Below, piece by piece: positions 34,303-43,358 of a DNA stretch of 64,000 nt. Made by a program: the position numbers and the translations under genes. This stretch comes from Bacteroides sp. Its GTDB lineage: Bacteria; Bacteroidota; Bacteroidia; Bacteroidales; Muribaculaceae. The notes below the pieces were generated by a model, which had not been told where the DNA came from, made no database searches, and saw nothing but the letters and a program-made list of their open reading frames with translations. Each line of letters begins with the position of its first letter. Position 1 is the first letter of the stretch. The DNA is taken from assembly GCA_023666835.1 (NCBI GenBank), contig JAMPBJ010000004.1, positions 1 through 64,000 of the forward strand, given 5' to 3'.

Positions 34303-35250
34303 ATGGCCGACAAAATCAGCATAAAACGTTCATGTCTCTTCGCCGCTCTGACCGCAGGTGTGGTGATCTACTTGGGCATCATGGCCTTTGTGGCATCATC
34401 GATGGCCGGCACACGCAAATGTACCGGAGTGACCATTGTGGTTCACGATACGGCACAATACCGGTTTGTGACTCCCGAAGAATTGAAGCTCGAACTCGGC
34501 AACCTGCCGAAGAGAGCCAAGAGCATACCACTGAGCAGCATCAACACCGACTCGCTTGAACGTGCACTGGCTCGATTTGACAAAATAGAAAGCGTCAGCG
34601 TCAATATCCTGTCCGACGGCCGGCTGCTCATCGATGTAGTGCCCATGAAACCGGTGGCCCGCATATTCGACACATCCGGCGAATCATACTACATCAACCG
34701 AAGCGGCAAACGCATCAAGGCCGACGCCCGATATCACCTCGACGTGCCCGTGATCACCGGCAATTTCGAAGGCGACTTTTCACCGGTGTCGCTCATACCA
34801 TTGGTGGACTATATCAACTCAGATTCACTGCTGACCAACTTTGTGTCGATGATCAAGGTGGATTCACCGACCGACATAATCGTCGTCCCATCGATACGCG
34901 GCCACGTCATCAACCTTGGCGACACTCTCAACTACGCCGACAAATTCCGACGCGTCAAGACGATGTATCAGCGTGTGATGAACGTCAGAGGCTGGCAGCT
35001 CTACGACACCATTTCAGTGAAATGGGACGACCAGATAGTGGCCACGCGCCGCGACAAGACGCTCCACGAAGCCGAGCTGGTGGCCGAAACAACAAATGCC
35101 GAAGACGTCGATGTTTCGACAATGCTGAGCGGCCATGACGTGGCGCCTGGCCAATCGTTGCCCAACCGTCCGGTTAAAAACGAAAAGCTGATACCGGGAC
35201 GCACTATTCCGGCCTCGCGCTTGGCCGACCCACCAACCCTGACACCTTAG
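34303..35250 (+). CDS. ftsQ: Cell division protein FtsQ
   Basis: A 315-residue bitopic protein. Short cytoplasmic head, one membrane segment near 12-32, then a periplasmic POTRA-type region (RFVTPEELKLELG to VDVVPMKPVARIFD-like, about 55-125) and a beta domain with ISVKWDDQIVATRRD. The C-terminal tail of about 60 residues is polar and probably disordered. Role: bridge in the FtsQLB divisome complex. Assignment rests on position between murC and ftsA as well as on layout. Confidence 0.88.
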   Translation: MADKISIKRSCLFAALTAGVVIYLGIMAFVASSMAGTRKCTGVTIVVHDTAQYRFVTPEELKLELGNLPKRAKSIPLSSINTDSLERALARFDKIESVSVNILSDGRLLIDVVPMKPVARIFDTSGESYYINRSGKRIKADARYHLDVPVITGNFEGDFSPVSLIPLVDYINSDSLLTNFVSMIKVDSPTDIIVVPSIRGHVINLGDTLNYADKFRRVKTMYQRVMNVRGWQLYDTISVKWDDQIVATRRDKTLHEAELVAETTNAEDVDVSTMLSGHDVAPGQSLPNRPVKNEKLIPGRTIPASRLADPPTLTP

Positions 35251-35271
35251 AAAACAAATAAAATTCACGAT

Positions 35272-36621
35272 ATGGAAGAAAAAAACATTATAGTCATTGA
35301 GATAGGCAGCTCCAAAGTGAGAGGCGCTATCGGCACCTACAGCAGCTCGGGTGTGCTCACCGTCAATGCTGTGGAAGAAGAATCGATGCTCGAATGGGTG
35401 CGCCACGGTGTGGTAAGCAACGTCGAGGAAGTGGCAATGCTGGTCAACCGCATCATACGCAAGATCGAAAACCGCGTGTCGCCGCGCAAGGTCGAATCGG
35501 TCTATGTCGGCATCGGTGGCCGTTCGTTCTGCTCAGTGTCGCGCGATGTCGAAATGCAGTTTGCCGACGATATTGAGATCACCGAATCGATCATCAACGA
35601 CCTGATCTCAGAAGCGGCCAGCTCAACATTTGCCGACCGCGAGCTACTTCAGGTGATACCTCGCGAATTCTATGTCGACAACAAGAAGGTCAACCGCCCC
35701 AAAGGCACCGTTGGCCACAAAATACGCATGTCGGCCAACCTGATCGTTTGCCGCCCAAGCTACAAGCGCAATATTGAGCGCCTGTTCAACGACAAACTCA
35801 AAATCAAGGTCAACGACTATTTGGTGCGCCAGATTTCGATGGGCGACGTTGTGTTGACTTCGGAGGAGAAACGCCTCGGTTGTATGCTCGTCGACTTTGG
35901 AGCCGAAACCACCACTGTTTCGATCTACAAACACGGCTGCCTGCAGTATATGGCCACTCTGCCGATGGGTTCGCGCAACATCACCCGCGACATCATGGCG
36001 CTGAATTATCTCGAAGAGAAAGCCGAGAAGCTCAAACGCGAAGTGGGCAATGCCAGTCCACACTCCAATCACGCATCGGCAGGATTCCTGCAGCGCGGCG
36101 ACGTCGACTTCGATGAAGTCAACACATATGTGTCGCACCGCGCCAACGAGATCATAGCCAACATACACAAGCAACTGGAATATGCCGGCTTCAACTACGA
36201 ACAGCTCACCGGCGGTCTCATCGTGGTGGGTGGCGGTTCGCGTCTGGCCGGATTCAACGACTGTCTGGCACAGCGCATGGCCATGCCCGTGCGTATCGGC
36301 AGCATCAATGTGGCCGAAATCCGCATCCCCGACAGCCGTATTTCACCCACAGGCTCTTGCGACGTGGTTTCTGTGCTGTACTGCGCAGCTGTCAACGACG
36401 GTGTAGACTGCCTGTCGACTCCGGAAGAAGCTCCGAAAGAAGTTGTAGAGATCACTGAAACCGTAGTTGCAGAAAAACCGGTTGAAACTCACAATGAACC
36501 TGAAGAGAAACCGAAGGAGACTGAACCCGCACGAAAATCCAACTGGTTTACAAAACTTCAGGACATGGTGTCGAAAGTGATGACCGAAACCGACGACGAT
36601 TCGGATTTCGACGACGATTGA
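35272..36621 (+). CDS. ftsA: Cell division protein FtsA
   Basis: A 449-residue actin-like protein that ties FtsZ to the membrane. The phosphate-binding region IEIGSSKVRGAI lies at the start and LVDFGAETTTVSIY near 204-217. The C-terminus has an acidic, glutamate/proline-rich linker and then an amphipathic stretch (SNWFTKLQDMVSKVM) that should bind the membrane, followed by an unusual aspartate-rich end (DDDSDFDDD). 21 bases after ftsQ. Confidence 0.95.
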   Translation: MEEKNIIVIEIGSSKVRGAIGTYSSSGVLTVNAVEEESMLEWVRHGVVSNVEEVAMLVNRIIRKIENRVSPRKVESVYVGIGGRSFCSVSRDVEMQFADDIEITESIINDLISEAASSTFADRELLQVIPREFYVDNKKVNRPKGTVGHKIRMSANLIVCRPSYKRNIERLFNDKLKIKVNDYLVRQISMGDVVLTSEEKRLGCMLVDFGAETTTVSIYKHGCLQYMATLPMGSRNITRDIMALNYLEEKAEKLKREVGNASPHSNHASAGFLQRGDVDFDEVNTYVSHRANEIIANIHKQLEYAGFNYEQLTGGLIVVGGGSRLAGFNDCLAQRMAMPVRIGSINVAEIRIPDSRISPTGSCDVVSVLYCAAVNDGVDCLSTPEEAPKEVVEITETVVAEKPVETHNEPEEKPKETEPARKSNWFTKLQDMVSKVMTETDDDSDFDDD

Positions 36622-36699
36622 TCAAATCTCATCAAACTTTCACCCCATCAAAAACGTAAATAAAAATTAGATAATCCCATTCAACGACAGAACAACAAT

Positions 36700-38010
36700 A
36701 TGGACGACAATCTGGATATAGACGCATTCGCCGAGCAATTCAACACCAACACACCGATTGAACAAAACGACATCATGGTGGTGGGCGTAGGCGGCGGTGG
36801 CGGCAATGCCGTCAACCACATGTATCGCGAAGGCGTGGAAAATGTCACCTTCGTAGTGTGCAACACCGACCGCATGGCCGTGGAAAACTCACCGGTGAAA
36901 AACAAAGTGGTCATTGGCGACGGCCGCGGAGCCGGCAACCGTCCCGAAAAGGCACGCAACTTCGCCGAAGAAGACATCGACAAGATCGAAGCAATATTCA
37001 ACAATAAGGCACGCATGGTGTTTGTCACCGCCGGCATGGGTGGTGGCACCGGCACCGGAGCCGGCCCTGTAGTGGCCCGTGTAGCCAAAGAAAAAGGCCT
37101 GCTGACAGTAGGCATCGTCACAATTCCCTTCGTGTTTGAGGGCCGCACAAAGATCAGCAAGGCACTCGACGGAGCACAGGAGATGTCGAAATATGTCGAC
37201 GCTCTTCTGATCATCAACAACGAGCGCCTGACTGAGATCTATCCCGACCTCGACTTCTTCAACGCATTTGCCAAGGCCGACGACACACTTTCAACAGCCG
37301 CACGTTCGATATCGGAGATAATCACCACCCACGGATATATCAACCTCGACTTCGAGGATGTGGACACTACGCTGCGCAACGGCGGCACGGCCATCATATC
37401 GACCGGCTACGGCGAAGGCGACCACCGCGTGACGAAAGCATTGGAAAACGCACTGAAATCGCCGCTGCTCAAAAACCGCGACATCTACGGATCGAAGCGA
37501 CTGCTGATCAATCTCTACATGTCGCGCGACGAAGAGGGCTCGGCCATGTCGATGGTGGAAGTCAACGAGCTGCGCGACTTCGTGTCGGCCATTGATTCGG
37601 AAGTCGATGTGATTTGGGGTGCATCGGTCGACAACTCTTTGGGCAACAAAGTGAAAATCACCATCCTCGCATCGGGTTTCGATGTGACCATCCGCGACGA
37701 AGGCACCGAAACACTTGACTTCGGACGTCCTACTGACACTACGAGCAGTAAACCTCCCAGAGGCACCACCGACAAGGAGCAGCAGATCACCGACGAGTAT
37801 GGTCCGAAGTTCGCGAATTTCAACACCAACTATGTGATTCTCTCACCGGAGCAGATGGACAATGATGCAGCCATCGACCTGTTTGAACAGCACCCGGCAC
37901 TCAACCGCCCGCGCACGATATCCGAGCAGTTCAAAAACGGACTCAAAACTCCGGTTCAGAACACCGACGACAAACCCTCGACATCGACAGGCAACGTGAT
38001 CAGCTTCTGA
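36700..38010 (+). CDS. ftsZ: Cell division GTPase FtsZ
   Basis: A 436-residue tubulin homologue that forms the division ring. GTP-binding GVGGGGGNAVNHMY near 28-41 and the tubulin signature GGGTGTGAGP near 112-121 are intact, and NNERLTEIYPDLDFFNAFAKAD follows. The variable C-terminal linker starts after about 330; the end (ISEQFKNGL, then a polar tail to GNVISF) differs from the E. coli-type tail peptide, with the HPALNRPRT stretch a possible equivalent. Confidence 0.97.
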   Translation: MDDNLDIDAFAEQFNTNTPIEQNDIMVVGVGGGGGNAVNHMYREGVENVTFVVCNTDRMAVENSPVKNKVVIGDGRGAGNRPEKARNFAEEDIDKIEAIFNNKARMVFVTAGMGGGTGTGAGPVVARVAKEKGLLTVGIVTIPFVFEGRTKISKALDGAQEMSKYVDALLIINNERLTEIYPDLDFFNAFAKADDTLSTAARSISEIITTHGYINLDFEDVDTTLRNGGTAIISTGYGEGDHRVTKALENALKSPLLKNRDIYGSKRLLINLYMSRDEEGSAMSMVEVNELRDFVSAIDSEVDVIWGASVDNSLGNKVKITILASGFDVTIRDEGTETLDFGRPTDTTSSKPPRGTTDKEQQITDEYGPKFANFNTNYVILSPEQMDNDAAIDLFEQHPALNRPRTISEQFKNGLKTPVQNTDDKPSTSTGNVISF

Positions 38011-38035
38011 TCAACCGCCCTACACTATTAACACA

Positions 38036-38068
38036 AGAGGCTGCGCTTCACAATGGAGCGCAGCCTCT
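38036..38068. terminator. Strong bidirectional terminator after ftsZ
   Basis: AGAGGCTGCGCT at 38036-38047 pairs perfectly with AGCGCAGCCTCT at 38057-38068. It sits between the convergent ftsZ and Bax inhibitor-1-like genes and closes the dcw cluster. Confidence 0.85.
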
Positions 38069-38094
38069 AGTTGTGTATTGATGGATCGTGTGGA

Positions 38095-38805
38095 TCAATC
38101 GCGGGAGTTGCCGAAGAAACGGAGCAGATAGAGGAAGAGGTTGATGAAGTCGAGGTAGAGATTGAGAGCTCCGATGGTGGCAAGCTTGCCAACTGTCTCC
38201 ATAGGACTCATCTGCGCCAAGCGTTTGATCTGCTGGGTGTCCCATGCAGTGAGGCCGATAAAGATGAGCACACCGGCGCCGGAGATGATCCATTCGAGCG
38301 TGGTGCTCTTGAGGAAGATGTTTACCAGCGACACAATGATTAAACCAAAGAGACACATGATCAGTATCGAGCCCCATTTTGTGAGATCCTGCGATGTGAA
38401 ATATCCGTAAACACTCATGGCGCCGAATACGCCTGCAGTGATAAAGAAGGTCTTGTAGAGTGAATCAGGGGTATAGACAAGCATAACCGGAAACACCATC
38501 AGACCCATGCAGATGGAAAACAGGAAGAATAGGAGAGTAGCTGTGGAAGAGCTGATGCGGTTGATACCGCCCGATACGCCGAACACGATGAGCAGGCCCA
38601 CAATGGCGGGAAGCCACATGGTCCAGCCGGAGCTGAGGAAGAATCCATAAATGGCAGGGGTGGTGGCTGCGAAATATGCAGTCAGAGCTGTCACGATGAG
38701 AGCGAGTGTCATTTTGAGATAGACACGCTTCATGACCATCGACACCTTGGTATCGATGTCGAAAGATTGCTGATAGGAATAAGGATCCTGATAGTTGTTG
38801 TTCAT
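38095..38805 (-). CDS. Bax inhibitor-1/YccA family membrane protein
   Basis: A 236-residue protein with seven hydrophobic segments and a short polar head rich in asparagine and tyrosine. The ending NLYLDFINLFLYLLRFFG is highly characteristic of the family, as is AWDTQQIKRLAQ before it. Members are calcium-leak or pH-sensitive channels in some systems; the role in Bacteroidota is not known. Located last in a long minus-strand run after argS. Confidence 0.92.
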   Translation of the reverse strand: MNNNYQDPYSYQQSFDIDTKVSMVMKRVYLKMTLALIVTALTAYFAATTPAIYGFFLSSGWTMWLPAIVGLLIVFGVSGGINRISSSTATLLFFLFSICMGLMVFPVMLVYTPDSLYKTFFITAGVFGAMSVYGYFTSQDLTKWGSILIMCLFGLIIVSLVNIFLKSTTLEWIISGAGVLIFIGLTAWDTQQIKRLAQMSPMETVGKLATIGALNLYLDFINLFLYLLRFFGNSRD

Positions 38806-38868
38806 ATCGTAATATTTGTTTTTAGAGTCAATTATATTATTTGACTGAATTAAGGAGAATAGGTTTAA

Positions 38869-40656
38869 CTACATACGTTCGGGCACGCGGATGCCGAGAA
38901 GGCTCATGGCCGATTGAATCACGCGGGCAGTGCACTCGGAGATGGCCAGACGCAGTGCGCGGAGTTCGGGATCTTCCTCTTTGAGGATTGAGCAGTCGTG
39001 GTAGAACGAATTGTATTCCTTCACCAAATCGTAGGCATAGTTGGCGATGAGCGAAGGGCTGTAGTTGGCACCGGCAGCTGCTACGACCGAAGGATAATCA
39101 GCCAGACGTTTGATCACGGCAGTTTCGCGTTCACCGGGCTTGACTCCGATATAGCCTGTGGTTGCCATGCCGGCTTCAGCGGCTTTGCGAAGCACCGAGC
39201 GGATGCGGGCATAGGTATACTGGATGAAAGGACCTGTATTGCCGTTGAAATCGATGGTTTCCTCGGGGTTGAACACCATGTTTTTTCGCGGGTCAACCTT
39301 GAGAAGGAAATACTTGAGGGCTCCAAGACCCACCATTTCGGTGATGTCGCGGATCTCCTCTTCGGAGCATCCGTCGAGTTTGCCGAGCTCAGCGCTGACG
39401 GCGCGGGCCGTGTCGACCATTTCGTCCATAAGGTCGTCGGCGTCGACCACGGTGCCTTCACGGCTTTTCATCTTGCCGTTGGGCAGTTCGACCATACCGT
39501 AGGAGAAGTGAACCAGATCCTTGCCCCATTTGAATCCGAGGCGGTCGAGCAGGAGCGATAGCACTTGGAAATGATAGTTCTGCTCGTTGCCTACCACATA
39601 TATCATTTTGTCGATGGGATAGTCGATATAGCGGAGTTTCGCTGTGCCGATATCCTGGGTCATGTAGACGGAGGTGCCATCGGAGCGCAGAAGCAATTTG
39701 TGGTCAAGACCTGCATCAGTCAAATCGGCCCACACCGAACCATCGTCCTTGCGGTACATGAGACCCTTTTCAAGGCCTTCGAGCACTTTTTCCTTTCCTT
39801 CGAGATAGGTATTACTCTCGTAGTAGATCTTGTCGAAATCAACGCCCATGCGCTTGTATGTTTCGTCAAATCCGGCATATACCCAACTGTTCATCATGGC
39901 CCAAAGTTCTCTCACTTCGGGATCTTTAGCCTCCCAGGCGCGGAGCATGGCACGGGCTTCCTGCATGAGCGGAGAAGCTGCTTCGGCTTCTTCTTTGGTC
40001 ATGCCTTCGGCCATAAAGGCGGAGAGTTCCTCTTTGTAGTGTTTGTCGAAAAGCACATAGAAATCGCCGATCAGATGGTCGCCTTTTTTACCGGTTGACT
40101 CGGGTGTGGCACCATCGCCCCACTTTTTCCATGCGAGCATCGACTTGCAAATGTGGATGCCGCGGTCGTTGACAATGTTGGTTTTCACCACGCGATTGCC
40201 ACAAGCCTTGAGAATTTCCGACAGCGAATATCCGAGAAGATTGTTGCGCACGTGACCAAGATGAAGCGGTTTGTTTGTGTTGGGCGATGAGTATTCGACC
40301 ATCACAAGGGGAGATTCGTCGGTGGCTGTTTTTATGCCGTAGTTGCTCTCCGACTGGATATGATTGAGCACCGTTGACCAAAATGATGGCTCGATGACAA
40401 TATTGAGGAAGCCTTTGATCACGTTGAAACGATCGACTGCAGGTTCATTGTCGACAAGCCATTGACCTATCTCGGTGGCCACGTCCTCGGGGCGCTTGCG
40501 CGCTGCCTTCACCCAGGGGAACACAACAACCGTGAGGTTGCCCTCAAATTCTTTTTTTGTGGTTTCGAGTTTGATGCCGGCGGGATCAACTTCAAGTCCA
40601 TAGAGATCTTTCAAGGCCTTGGATATGCCGGATGCTATGATATCGTCGATTGACAT
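38869..40656 (-). CDS. argS: Arginyl-tRNA synthetase
   Basis: A 595-residue class I synthetase charging tRNA-Arg. The HIGH motif appears as HLGH in SSPNTNKPLHLGHVRNNLLG (about 123-142) and the KMSKS loop as KMKSREG near 400. The N-terminal additional domain (about 1-110) and C-terminal DALR anticodon-binding domain, ending in SLLGIRVPERM, are both present. Normal length. Confidence 0.98.
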   Translation of the reverse strand: MSIDDIIASGISKALKDLYGLEVDPAGIKLETTKKEFEGNLTVVVFPWVKAARKRPEDVATEIGQWLVDNEPAVDRFNVIKGFLNIVIEPSFWSTVLNHIQSESNYGIKTATDESPLVMVEYSSPNTNKPLHLGHVRNNLLGYSLSEILKACGNRVVKTNIVNDRGIHICKSMLAWKKWGDGATPESTGKKGDHLIGDFYVLFDKHYKEELSAFMAEGMTKEEAEAASPLMQEARAMLRAWEAKDPEVRELWAMMNSWVYAGFDETYKRMGVDFDKIYYESNTYLEGKEKVLEGLEKGLMYRKDDGSVWADLTDAGLDHKLLLRSDGTSVYMTQDIGTAKLRYIDYPIDKMIYVVGNEQNYHFQVLSLLLDRLGFKWGKDLVHFSYGMVELPNGKMKSREGTVVDADDLMDEMVDTARAVSAELGKLDGCSEEEIRDITEMVGLGALKYFLLKVDPRKNMVFNPEETIDFNGNTGPFIQYTYARIRSVLRKAAEAGMATTGYIGVKPGERETAVIKRLADYPSVVAAAGANYSPSLIANYAYDLVKEYNSFYHDCSILKEEDPELRALRLAISECTARVIQSAMSLLGIRVPERM

Positions 40657-40695
40657 AGGTTCTGATTAGTTTATTATAAACAATATGCAAAGTTA

Positions 40696-41988
40696 CTATT
40701 TTTTAGCCAACTCCTCAAACAGTTCGATGAACTTGCAGGCCACGGCGTGTGATGAGAACCGCTCTCCCACCTGGTCATGCAGGCGGTTTCGGTCGGTGTT
40801 GGCGTTGAGTGCCCAGATTATGCCGTCGGCAAAGTCGTCGATATCCTTGTAGCGTGCTATGTAGCCATTGACTTTATGGTCAACGATGTCGGCCTGACCG
40901 CCGCGCCCGAAAGTCACGGGTAGCGCTCCGGCAGCCTGTCCTTCGATCAGCGTGCCGGGCAACGTCTCGTAGTGGGATGTGGAAATAACCACTGATGTGC
41001 GGGCATAAATGTCGCGCAAAATGCGGTCGTCGGTGATCGGTCCGAGAACTACGTGAGGGAATCGGAGATTGTCGAATATAGATCGGTCGCGGATGCTTCC
41101 GAAGAACACTGCAGTGGCTCGACGTGCCACCTCGGGATGATTGTCAAACAGATGGTTGAGGCTGTCGATCGCTATATCAAGACCCTTAATGGAGTCGTCG
41201 AGACGGGCAGCGCCCATGAGAATGATCTCGGTGTTCGACGGCAATTTGGGGAGTTCAAGCTGCGGAGATGTATAGAATGATTTTATGGGGAAGGCATTGG
41301 GGATCACGCGCAGATCACGGTCGCACATCAGCCCGCTCTCGCGGCAACATTTAGCAAGCCAACTGCTGACTGCCACAAACGTAATGGGCACGTTGTCGTA
41401 GAGATGTTTCTTGCGACGCCACACTTTGTGCGAAAGATCGTTGTCGCCGTTTCCGGTCAGGAACTGGCAATGGCCGCATTCCTTTTTATAGGCTCGACAG
41501 TCGAGGGCATGGTGGCATATTCCGGTAAGGTTCCACATGTCATGCATCACCCACACGATCGGTTTTCCCATGCGTCCTATTTTTTCGATTTCGCGCAGCG
41601 ATACGAAGCCCTGGTTTATCCAACTCAACACCACAACATCTGCGTCGCGGACAAGTGGATGCTTGCTGACGGGCAGACCGGTGTTGGCTATCGACACCTT
41701 GAAGAGATTTTCGCGCGAGAAGCCGTTGGACATGGCAATGCGCAGACGTTCGGTCATGAACTCCCATCCGCGACGCAGACGATTCACCTTGACGCCTTCG
41801 ACGCATTTGTCGTCGCTCAACCGATAGAACACCAGCATGCGTGCATCGATACCCTCGCCATTGAGAGCCTGCACGAGTCGGCGCGTGACGACGGCCGCTC
41901 CGCCGAGGTTGTCACTATTGCTGAGAAACACCACTTTTAAAGGGCGTTGTGTCGGTTGCTGGCCGGTGGTTGCGGATGTCTGGTTCAT
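40696..41988 (-). CDS. GT4-type glycosyltransferase
   Basis: A 430-residue GT-B fold glycosyltransferase of family 4 type. N-terminal FLSNSDNLGGAAVVTRRL is the acceptor-side start, CRAYKKECGHCQFLTG is a cysteine-rich segment common in a Bacteroidota subgroup, and ETLPGTLIEGQAAGALPV near the end is the donor-binding EX7E-type region. Likely adds a sugar to a surface polysaccharide or lipid-linked glycan in the cytoplasm. It overlaps the DUF389 gene by 4 bases and lies close to a flippase gene. Confidence 0.88.
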   Translation of the reverse strand: MNQTSATTGQQPTQRPLKVVFLSNSDNLGGAAVVTRRLVQALNGEGIDARMLVFYRLSDDKCVEGVKVNRLRRGWEFMTERLRIAMSNGFSRENLFKVSIANTGLPVSKHPLVRDADVVVLSWINQGFVSLREIEKIGRMGKPIVWVMHDMWNLTGICHHALDCRAYKKECGHCQFLTGNGDNDLSHKVWRRKKHLYDNVPITFVAVSSWLAKCCRESGLMCDRDLRVIPNAFPIKSFYTSPQLELPKLPSNTEIILMGAARLDDSIKGLDIAIDSLNHLFDNHPEVARRATAVFFGSIRDRSIFDNLRFPHVVLGPITDDRILRDIYARTSVVISTSHYETLPGTLIEGQAAGALPVTFGRGGQADIVDHKVNGYIARYKDIDDFADGIIWALNANTDRNRLHDQVGERFSSHAVACKFIELFEELAKK

Positions 41989-43358
41989 TTTTTGTTCTTT
42001 ATGTCGAGTGTGATGATGTCGATATTAGGTAAATTGAGTCGAGCTTCAAGATATTCTTTCAATCGTATCCGTTCGGCCGGGGTGATGACATGGTCGTGAC
42101 CCACGAGCGCCACGTTGACTGTGTCGTAAGCCGACTTTTCTATATTGTAGACCCGGTTGCAGCTGAGTGAAAGCTCGGTGATCTGCGGAAAAACGACCTT
42201 AAGTTCGGGAGCTATTTCGGCACTTTTGCCGGCAATGGCCGAGCGTAGCCGGCTCTGCAGTGAATCTATTTCGTTTTTCTGCTTTTCGATAGTGGCTTGA
42301 GCGGAAGCATACACTGCTTTCATCTCATCGGTTGCCTCCTTGCTCAGTGCCGCCGGAGCGGATGCAAGTGTGCCCTGCATTATCTTCAGTTCTGCACCTT
42401 GCAGGTCGTAGAATTTCAGGCGCGCATCGAGGGCTCGGGTGAGCGAGTCGATCGGCATCGGCTGACCAAACAGTGTCATGGATATGATTTTGCGCCCGTT
42501 GTCGATATAGGCGCGGTTGCTGATCACCTGGGCGTTGGGAAACACACACTCATGGGCGATGAAATTATTTGCATCCATTTCAAACTGATTCTGACGATAC
42601 ATGTTGATCGTCAGCCAAATACTTGGCAGCATGGTCAGTATGGCAAGTGTGTAGACAATGCGGCGCACACGGCGAGAGCGCTGATTATCGACATCGTCCG
42701 CCGATTTGTAGCCGAGCAGTTTGATACCGATAAACGTAGCGAAGGCAATATATATCGAATTGATTATAAACAGATAGAATGCTCCGAAAAAGTAACTGAG
42801 CTGCCATGTGGCAAGACCGTAGCCGGCAGTGCACAGCGGAGGCATAAGGGCGGTGGCGATGGCTACACCAGGTATGACGTTGCCCTTGCTGCGCGAACCG
42901 ATGGCAAGGATACCCGCGCCACCGCCAACGAAGCCAATCAGCACGTCGTATATGGTAGGAGATGTGCGTGCCAACAGCTCACTGTGCCCTTCTCCTACAG
43001 GAGAAATGAGGAAGAACAGCGTGGAAGCTACGACCGAAAACAATGCCGCCATGACAAGATTGCGCAAAGCCACTTTTATCAGGCTGAAATCCTGAATGCC
43101 AACACCTAAACCGATGCCAATGATTGGCCCCATCAGCGGAGATATGAGCATGGCGCCAATGATCACAGCCGTGGAATTGGTGTTGAGTCCCAGCGATGCG
43201 ATGAGAATGGCCAACACAAGGATGAATATGTTGGTGCCTCGAAACGAGACATCGTCGCGTATCGACTGCTCCGCTTCTTGCTGAGGCACAAGCTGCGACC
43301 TAATGGTGAAGTAGTTGCGCAGGAAATTGGTAATCTTTGTGGCTGCGTTTTGTGTCAT
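41985..43358 (-). CDS. DUF389 (TIGR00341-like) membrane protein
   Basis: A 457-residue membrane protein. The DUF389 core is in residues 45-220 with several hydrophobic segments and NTNSTAVIIGAMLISPLMGPI, which is typical. The C-terminal half is soluble: a helix rich in glutamine and glutamate that could form a coiled coil (about 320-375), then a short mixed domain with a late VTPAERIRLKEY segment. Function unknown. It overlaps both neighbours (flippase and glycosyltransferase) by 4 bases, suggesting tight co-translation. Confidence 0.88.
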   Translation of the reverse strand: MTQNAATKITNFLRNYFTIRSQLVPQQEAEQSIRDDVSFRGTNIFILVLAILIASLGLNTNSTAVIIGAMLISPLMGPIIGIGLGVGIQDFSLIKVALRNLVMAALFSVVASTLFFLISPVGEGHSELLARTSPTIYDVLIGFVGGGAGILAIGSRSKGNVIPGVAIATALMPPLCTAGYGLATWQLSYFFGAFYLFIINSIYIAFATFIGIKLLGYKSADDVDNQRSRRVRRIVYTLAILTMLPSIWLTINMYRQNQFEMDANNFIAHECVFPNAQVISNRAYIDNGRKIISMTLFGQPMPIDSLTRALDARLKFYDLQGAELKIMQGTLASAPAALSKEATDEMKAVYASAQATIEKQKNEIDSLQSRLRSAIAGKSAEIAPELKVVFPQITELSLSCNRVYNIEKSAYDTVNVALVGHDHVITPAERIRLKEYLEARLNLPNIDIITLDIKNKK

